From: Podochytrium sp. JEL0797
Taxonomy: Eukaryota > Chytridiomycota > Chytridiomycetes > Chytridiales > Chytriomycetaceae
DNA: 34,835 nt
NCBI GenBank assembly: GCA_027596195.1
Contig: JADGJG010000166.1
Location: 1-34,835, forward strand
Direction: 5' to 3'
The position numbers were made by a program, and so were the translations under genes. The notes under the pieces are model-generated. The model made no database searches, was not told the origin of the DNA, and was given only the letters and a program-made list of their open reading frames with translations. Positions 30,033-34,835 of this stretch are shown here, piece after piece. Positions within the stretch are counted from its first letter, which is position 1, and each line of letters opens with the position of its first letter.

Positions 30033-30296
30033 AGGTCGAAAAAGATATCCATTTGTAAATAATAAAACGTCCCTTTTTGGCTTACCTAAGAATGCCCGGG
30101 GGGGTGGCCGAGTCGTGCAGTGGCTTGACTTTGATCTGGATGACTCACCAAAATCGGAATTCAAAGGGGGAAACAAATGAGCTTTCGAGGGTCACGATCG
30201 GACAAGTGCATGCACTGACCCGCTTCTTTCATCAATGGCTTATCCAAGCATGCAGTGTAGCAGCACCCACAAAATGATCTGTTGGATTCGAAATCT
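30027..30296 (+). ncRNA. Invariant 270-nt block, possible Pol III transcript, unit B
   Basis: Identical to 17788-18057. The A-box-like, B-box-like and T5 elements are kept. The first difference after the block (A to G at 30297) falls in the T-arm-like stem and turns a T-A pair into T-G, so pairing survives. Confidence 0.3.
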
Positions 30297-30429
30297 GAGA
30301 AAATTTTTGCACCCCACCAAGCCTCAATCAAAAATCACGATGACATGGCTCGATATTCGCGTTGAGAGAAAAGATTTAAAACCCCAAAAAACATATCAAA
30401 TCTTCATTCGAGAAATCATCAAACACAAC

Positions 30430-30627
30430 ATGTCCGACCCTTCTACTCCCGCAAACGGTTATACCAACAGTGCCAGCATCATGTTCTATGTGGTTGGGGT
30501 TCTCGTTATCGCTGCCTTTGTCGCATACTGCATCAAGTTGAGGCGGAAAGACGCTAGAATCGCCGAACTACGTGCCCGCGCGCCAGAATACAAGGATGAT
30601 GAGCCGCTGCCGGAATATTTAGTCTGA
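30430..30627 (+). CDS. PY-tail micro-membrane protein S1, copy B
   Basis: 65 aa, identical in sequence to S1 in unit A, although the 5' leader just upstream carries at least seven substitutions in about 130 nt and the coding DNA has a few silent changes. This is direct evidence that the peptide is translated and constrained. Layout: polar N terminus, one membrane helix, KLRRKDAR, APEYKDDEPLPEYLV. AATAAA lies about 25 nt past the stop. Confidence 0.8.
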   Translation: MSDPSTPANGYTNSASIMFYVVGVLVIAAFVAYCIKLRRKDARIAELRARAPEYKDDEPLPEYLV

Positions 30628-30961
30628 TGATAGTAGTAGTACCTCATTTTCCAATAAATAGAATTCCCCATGTATATCTACACTTGCTGGAATTTAAAAA
30701 TCGTAAATAATGACACCTGGATTCCAGTTTCCACCGCACCGAGCATCATGTTCTGCAACTCTCTCGAAAGGGTTTACCCCTCATGAAGGATCGCTTTGAT
30801 CCAACGAGCTTACGTAAGTCGCGTGGCAAAGTCATGAAAAATTGAGTGTGAATCGACGATATGATCACGGGGCGTCCCGTCCCTTCGCGAAGATAAAAAA
30901 ACGAAAAAAAGCTACCGTGAGAGCACTTTACCAAATCCGAAATTCAACTCTCTCGCAGCTC

Positions 30962-31160
30962 ATATCCGACCCATCAAACTCTTACCACCAGTTACGCCAA
31001 CGCACCCAGCATCCTATTCTACGTGATTGGCGTCATCGTACTAACTGCCGCGGTCGCTTTCGGTATCAAACTGATCAGGCGAGATGCCACCACCGCCGCG
31101 CTGCTTGCACGCGCGCCGGAATACAAAGACGACGAACCACTGCCGCAATATTTAATTTGA
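30962..31160 (+). pseudogene. PY-tail micro-membrane protein S2, copy B, broken
   Basis: Aligned to S2 in unit A, the start ATG is ATA (30962-30964) and one extra A occurs about six codons in (near 30978). The helix and tail codons are therefore out of frame with any start. The downstream region is still about 97% alike, including the tail codons, so the loss is recent. The TATA-like box and AATAAA are kept. No nearby alternative ATG restores the frame. Confidence 0.85.
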
Positions 31161-31401
31161 CCAATAATCGCGGACCTCGTATTTCAAATAAACTTCCAAT
31201 TCATGAACAACAATCAGTGTGGAATCATCCTATAAAAAAGCGATGTGATGAGGCACTCACATTGACTTGCTCTCTGCCATGAACCCCAGTCGCTTGACCA
31301 CGTAATTCAAATCAGCGTCCCAAATGAACAACTTTCCGCGTGGAATCATCGGGCAAAAAAATTACACGGTAGTGCACCAGAAAAGTTCGTTCAAAATAGA
31401 A

Positions 31402-31581
31402 ATGGCGTCCACCGTTTTGAGTGTCATGTTCGGCATCGTTTTCGTCGCAGCGATCTTTGCGGGTGTTCGCTCCTTTCTCCAGTATGCGCAAGCGGGGGGG
31501 CGCCGTGTGTGGTACACCGCGCACACGACCAGCGTGCCAGAGTATAAGGATGATGAGCCGCTTCCGGAGTATATGGTGTGA
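31402..31581 (+). CDS. PY-tail micro-membrane protein S3, copy B
   Basis: 59 aa; a single residue differs from copy A (Arg to Gly in the juxtamembrane linker). The membrane helix at residues 4-22 and tail VPEYKDDEPLPEYMV are unchanged. The duplicated TATA-containing segment precedes it (about 31200-31362). A downstream AATAAA lies near 31725. Confidence 0.75.
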   Translation: MASTVLSVMFGIVFVAAIFAGVRSFLQYAQAGGRRVWYTAHTTSVPEYKDDEPLPEYMV

Positions 31582-32092
31582 GTGTATATTACGTGATTCC
31601 CATTCGTCCAAAGCACGCCCGCGACCGCGAAACTATTTGAGGCACGAATGGATCGGCGAACGGAAGGTTGAAAGATTATGATTTTCACTCCGTCTCCCAT
31701 CGGTCGAATCACACCATATTTCAAATAAATAAACCCTTTCTCCTTTCGCGTAAAAATACAACGATAACAGAATTTTCAATCCCTCCGCTCAACAGAAGGC
31801 CGTTGGTCCGCCCTGTCAGACGCAAACTGAGTTTACATGCCTCATTGCAATGAAACCGTCGACAAGAGACACTTAAGTCAAACAAATCTATTTTATTGGT
31901 CATTCAGTCAACTTTTGGAGGTTTGGCCATTGGCGTGTTTCGCGTCATCTTAATTAACCCGGAGAACGAAGCTGGAAGGGTGGAAAGTTGAGAGAAGAGA
32001 GAGGAAGAAGAGACACGCCACAATTTTGATACCGGAAGCGGGTCCGGAAGCGCGAGGAAAAAATATCTCTTCTGACAACACGACAAAGCGAT

Positions 32093-32685
32093 ATGATTAT
32101 CCTCCGCGCAACCGAGCAGCACTGGTCCGCTCTCTCCCTTCTTGCCCAGAAGACCTTCTCAGACACATACGGACACACATACGAGCCACACAACGTCAAG
32201 AAACACCTCGAAACAAACTACACGCAATCAGTGATTACTCACGAGATTCAAACGGAGCTCGTTTTCCTGGTCTGCGACGACGATGATGTGGACGGACAGC
32301 GTCCATGGGGATTCTGTCAGTTGAAACCCAACTCTCGGAATGAGCTGATGCCGGTGGAGTATCCGGATCCGTGTTGGGAGATTCATCGATTTTATCTGGA
32401 TAAAGACAAGAAGGGGGTTGGGGCGGGGTCTGTTTTGATGAAGTTTTCAATGGAGAAACTGAAAGAGGCGGGTGCCAAGTCGTTGTGGTTGTCGTGTTGG
32501 TCCGAAAACTTTGTTGCGCAACGTTTTTACGAGAAATTCGGAATCAAGTTGAGTGGTCTCGTAACGCGTTTTCCCAGTTGTATTTGTATTAATCGGTTTT
32601 CAATAGACACAGCGGCAAGACATTCACGTACATGGTCGGTGATCACGCTGATCTGGAGTTTTTGTATGTTTTCAAGTTCAAATAA
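32093..32685 (+). CDS. GNAT-family N-acetyltransferase, intact copy
   Basis: Two exons, 32093-32547 and 32607-32685, joined by a 59-nt GTTGAG...CAATAG intron with a TATTAAT branch-like site; about 177 aa, a normal length for GNAT. N-terminal IILRATEQHWSALSLLAQKTF is typical of the family. WGFCQLKP forms a central strand. IHRFYLDKDKKGVGAGSVLM is the acetyl-CoA pyrophosphate loop (R/K-GVGAGS), and WSENFVAQRFYEKFGI is motif B. The second exon (HSGKTFTYMVGDHADLEFLY) completes the last strands. The substrate cannot be told; relatives acetylate small amines, peptides or proteins. AATAAA overlaps the stop. The splice choice is inferred from frame and family length; unspliced reading runs to a different C terminus. 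Confidence 0.75.
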
Positions 32686-32732
32686 ACGGTTGAAGTACTT
32701 TTTACAATAAAGTAGAGTCTTCTGTAACCCTC

Positions 32733-33069
32733 ATGTGCCTGATTTTAAGAAATATAAAGGTCGAGATTTTTTTTGACAGTGGGCGCGTCCATTTCACACC
32801 GCCGCGACAGGCCAGAGCCTACTCCATTTTCGTTGCGTCCGAAGCTCATGCAACTGACCCGATACTCTCTGAAGGGTATATACCTGAAATATCGTTTCTG
32901 ATATCGCCGAAACGAACAAGCTTTCGGAATCACTCGTCGCACGCGCTGCAATTCTGTCAAGCCCTCAAAGCAAACTGAATTGGGAAAATCAGTACGCGAA
33001 ATTCAAGCAACTGAGCATTCGCTTCCGCTTATCACTCCATCATTCCAGAGAAACCCTTCCGAAAAATCA
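32733..33069. other. Intergenic gap with no supported gene
   Basis: Open frames here start at non-ATG codons and lack features. The stretch probably holds the 3' flank of GNAT and the promoter or 5' leader of the membrane protein at 33070. Confidence 0.4.
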
Positions 33070-33675
33070 ATGAGTCCCTCAAATGTGCGATCAGATCGAA
33101 AAGCAGCGACGAACAAAACTGCGGTGGACGCAGTTACATCCGTGTTTATATACACGGGCTCAGCTATCAAAACTGCCGCGACTACAAAACACGAGCAGCT
33201 TCTCCTGGGGCCCTCCACAACGACCGGAACGCCAACGCCAACATCGTATTCCAATTCATTGGGCCACGCCAACGAAACACTCGCCGTAGCCATCTTCAAT
33301 CCAAACGCATTCAATGAAACACCTCTTACGACATCAATTGCTTTCCTTGTGGTACTTTCGGTTGCTTTGTCGGTCGTGTTATTCATTCTGACGTGTTTCG
33401 CGATCGAAAGCTGCATCGACGGAGCCAAAGACTCGGCGTCGTATCCAAGCCACAACTCAGTTCACAAACATCGAACGGGTCACCCGAGACGAGAATTGAA
33501 ACGCTGGTTCGTGAAGACGCCATCGCAACAGGGCCGATTCAAACTGCGGATGACTCCTGGAGAGAGTGACGATGGGTTCGGGTTCAGCACGACAGTGTTG
33601 CCGTGGGAGGAGGGGATCGATGGGAGAATGTGTCAGTTGGAGAGGGAGGCAATGGCGGCGGAGGGATTGTGGTGA
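33070..33675 (+). CDS. Single-pass membrane protein with Ser/Thr-rich N-terminal half
   Basis: 201 aa from the first ATG (a longer frame needs TTG). Residues 1-95 are Thr/Ser-rich (TTTGTPTPTSYSNSLG) with two to three N-glycosylation sequons. One membrane helix follows at about residues 97-120 (LTTSIAFLVVLSVALSVVLF). A cytoplasmic tail has a basic stretch (HPRRELKRWF) and an acidic C terminus. There is no cleavable signal peptide. The layout recalls fungal wall-stress-type sensors only in general form, and no domain is recognised. A missing upstream exon is possible. Confidence 0.5.
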   Translation: MSPSNVRSDRKAATNKTAVDAVTSVFIYTGSAIKTAATTKHEQLLLGPSTTTGTPTPTSYSNSLGHANETLAVAIFNPNAFNETPLTTSIAFLVVLSVALSVVLFILTCFAIESCIDGAKDSASYPSHNSVHKHRTGHPRRELKRWFVKTPSQQGRFKLRMTPGESDDGFGFSTTVLPWEEGIDGRMCQLEREAMAAEGLW

Positions 33676-33758
33676 ATCGGTTTATTGCGAGTCGAGTCAT
33701 GACGAAGCCTTAGAGCAATCCCCGATCAAGATACATGGCCAATAAACTAAGATATAAA

Positions 33759-33971
33759 CTACTTCTTGGCCAGAAGCGCCGCACGCTGCAGCGACTTTTG
33801 AAGCGGGGAAAAGTAACACTTTGCCAGGGACAAATGGCGCATCGCGGCCTCTTCGCAGCGAAGGAGAATGTCCGAGTTGCGCGAAGGAAAGTCGCCAAAG
33901 GAAGAAGGGGCCGCGGCGTCTGCGGGGCGCTGCTTCTCGAGGAGGAGCGTTTGCTGCACCCGGAGTGTCAT
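33759..33971 (-). CDS. Small hypothetical ORF, possibly a 3' exon
   Basis: 70 codons from an ATG (MTLRVQQTLLLEKQRP) to a TAG, with a preference for C/G-ending codons like the genes nearby, and a helical C-terminal half (RCEEAAMRHLSLAKCYF). Upstream on the minus strand the frame stays open for another 25 codons without an ATG, so it may be the last exon of a longer gene. The opposite strand frame is Arg/Lys-rich and looks like a shadow. Family unknown. Confidence 0.35.
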   Translation of the reverse strand: MTLRVQQTLLLEKQRPADAAAPSSFGDFPSRNSDILLRCEEAAMRHLSLAKCYFSPLQKSLQRAALLAKK

Positions 33972-34199
33972 GTTTTTTTGAACCACGGAAATCTCTGATT
34001 GATAAATTTGGTTTTTTCCTTTACGCAGAGGGAAATGGAGAAACACCTTATCCGATTCGGGGTCATGATCTTAGATGCAAGCGATGGGAGCTTTGAATGG
34101 GTTTCTTGGATGGGCGTGAATTGGGTTTCCAGGAAGGATTTCCGATTCAAGCCTCAGCAAAAAGAGGTAAAGAGGCCAAGCTCGTTGGTTGAATGAAGG

Positions 34200-34660
34200 G
34201 TGCTTACTTTCTCCGGATTAGCGCTCAACAAGAGCAGAGAGTTGTTGAATCACTGTTGATTTAGCTGTGTTTGCATCGGATCATACTGGATAATACGCGA
34301 ATGAGGTTGTCGGACTAGTTCTGCCAAAATGAGGATAAGTATTGATAAAAGAATCCGGCAAGTAACACTGTTCATTCGCACGCTCATCCGAAATTCACAA
34401 AGCTGAGCAATAAAATAGTGCCCCTCCATCCTCAGCTGAGCATGGCTTGTTTCGAGGAAGACGAATTATAACTCAAAACTGTCTGGAGGTGCTCAGAAAA
34501 TGCAGAGAGCTGTTGGACTGCTGCCGAGCGAGCCGTATTTGCGTCCATCAGCACATCACTGAAGCTTTCGGGTTTATTTATCTTTTTGAATATTGAAATC
34601 TGAAATATTATTAAAAATCCCGAAGCGCAAGAATGGATCAACATTGTCAGGGGTGTAGTT
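34200..34660 (-). pseudogene. Duplicated short exon-like motif
   Basis: Two minus-strand segments encode related peptides: DANTARSAAVQQLSAFSEH (about 34490-34555) and DANTAKSTVIQQLSALVER (about 34220-34285, ending at a stop). The upstream one continues to a TGA at about 34432. They are about 270 bp apart in one orientation. No start or splice structure is convincing, so they are probably duplicated exon remnants of an unidentified helical protein. Confidence 0.35.
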
Positions 34661-34751
34661 TGTCTCGATCACTATATGAAGAATATGAGAAGCTTGAAGA
34701 AGTGAATCGTTTCGCCGCAGCCGTATGAAGACGCGTCTCCATTCCAAGCGG

Positions 34752-34752
<1 letters not shown>

Positions 34753-34807
<55 letters not shown>

Positions 34808-34835
34808 CGGGGGGGGGGGGGGGGGGGGCGGGGGG
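34753..34835. other. Poly-G contig end, likely artefact
   Basis: About 80 G in a row with two C interruptions, reaching the end of the window. It is unlike telomere repeats (no T or A) and typical of low-signal base calls or failed extension at a contig end. Sequence just before it (34680-34750) looks normal. Confidence 0.75.

Larger units (their letters stand above)
20149..32345. repeat. Tandem duplication unit B
   Basis: 12,197 bp, the direct repeat of unit A (7904-20148), 48 bp shorter overall through small indels. Gene order and strands are identical. Divergence is patchy: the R4 gene, the R4-R5 intergenic gap and the block at 30027-30296 are almost identical between units, while R3, the R5 loop and M1 differ more. 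Confidence 0.95.

Noticed and set aside
7904..32345. Duplication as an assembly or haplotype artefact
   Set aside because: The units differ by scattered substitutions and gene-specific lesions, and the junction makes a precise chimera of two different genes. Two haplotypes placed in tandem cannot be fully excluded without reads, but a clean recombinant junction makes it unlikely.
33735..33998. Arg/Lys-rich plus-strand ORF
   Set aside because: Composition is the shadow of the GC-rich minus-strand ORF at 33759-33971; no ribosomal or histone-like motif.
34753..34835. Telomere
   Set aside because: No TTAGGG-like unit; pure G with two C residues.

Overview
The window looks like nuclear DNA of a zoosporic (chytrid-like) fungus. 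Genes are compact and on both strands. Introns are short (about 46-95 nt, GT-AG), and AATAAA signals follow several stops. Content includes a GH46-type chitosanase, CAMK-like kinases, and rhodopsin-like (class A-type) seven-helix receptors, which are rare in fungi and better known from early-diverging lineages. The organism is inferred from gene style and is not proven.

Layout. 1-2.3 kb: 5' exons of a gene running off the left edge (minus strand), then a field of degenerate tRNA-derived SINE-like repeats and a broken F-box fragment. 2.3-5.5 kb: an F-box/bulb-lectin gene, then two receptor genes (R1, R2). 5.5-7.5 kb: gene-poor DNA with repeats. 7.5-32.7 kb: a tandem segmental duplication. Unit A is 7904-20148 and unit B is 20149-32345. 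Each unit carries, in order, a chitosanase (minus), four receptors R3-R6 (minus), two kinases K1 and K2 (minus), a 178-180 aa single-pass membrane protein M1 (plus), a 270-nt block that is identical in both units, three tiny single-pass membrane proteins S1-S3 (plus), and a GNAT acetyltransferase (plus). 32.7-34.8 kb: another single-pass membrane protein, minor ORFs, and a poly-G contig end.

The breakpoints cut the chitosanase and GNAT genes. The outer copies (chitosanase A, GNAT B) are intact, and the inner copies are truncated and fused at 20148/20149. The units differ by a few percent, unevenly, so this is an aged duplication and not a simple assembly repeat. Decay has begun: R4 is frameshifted in unit A by a 13-nt deletion, and S2 is broken in unit B by start loss plus a 1-nt insertion. 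Each broken gene has an intact partner in the other unit.

All ten receptor genes share one architecture: exon 1 of 417 or 429 nt encodes TM1-4, a single phase-0 intron follows a His-Ser (in R4/R5 Asp-Ser) codon pair, and exon 2 encodes TM5-7. They keep D/ERY-like, CYxPY and TPxxxYF motifs. The small proteins S1-S3 share a C-terminal cytoplasmic tail, PEYKDDEPLPEY(L/M)(V/I), with LPxY motifs of the kind read by WW domains of Nedd4/Rsp5 ubiquitin ligases. A working hypothesis (inference) is that receptors, kinases and PY-tail micro-adaptors form a chemosensory or zoospore-signalling module amplified as a block.
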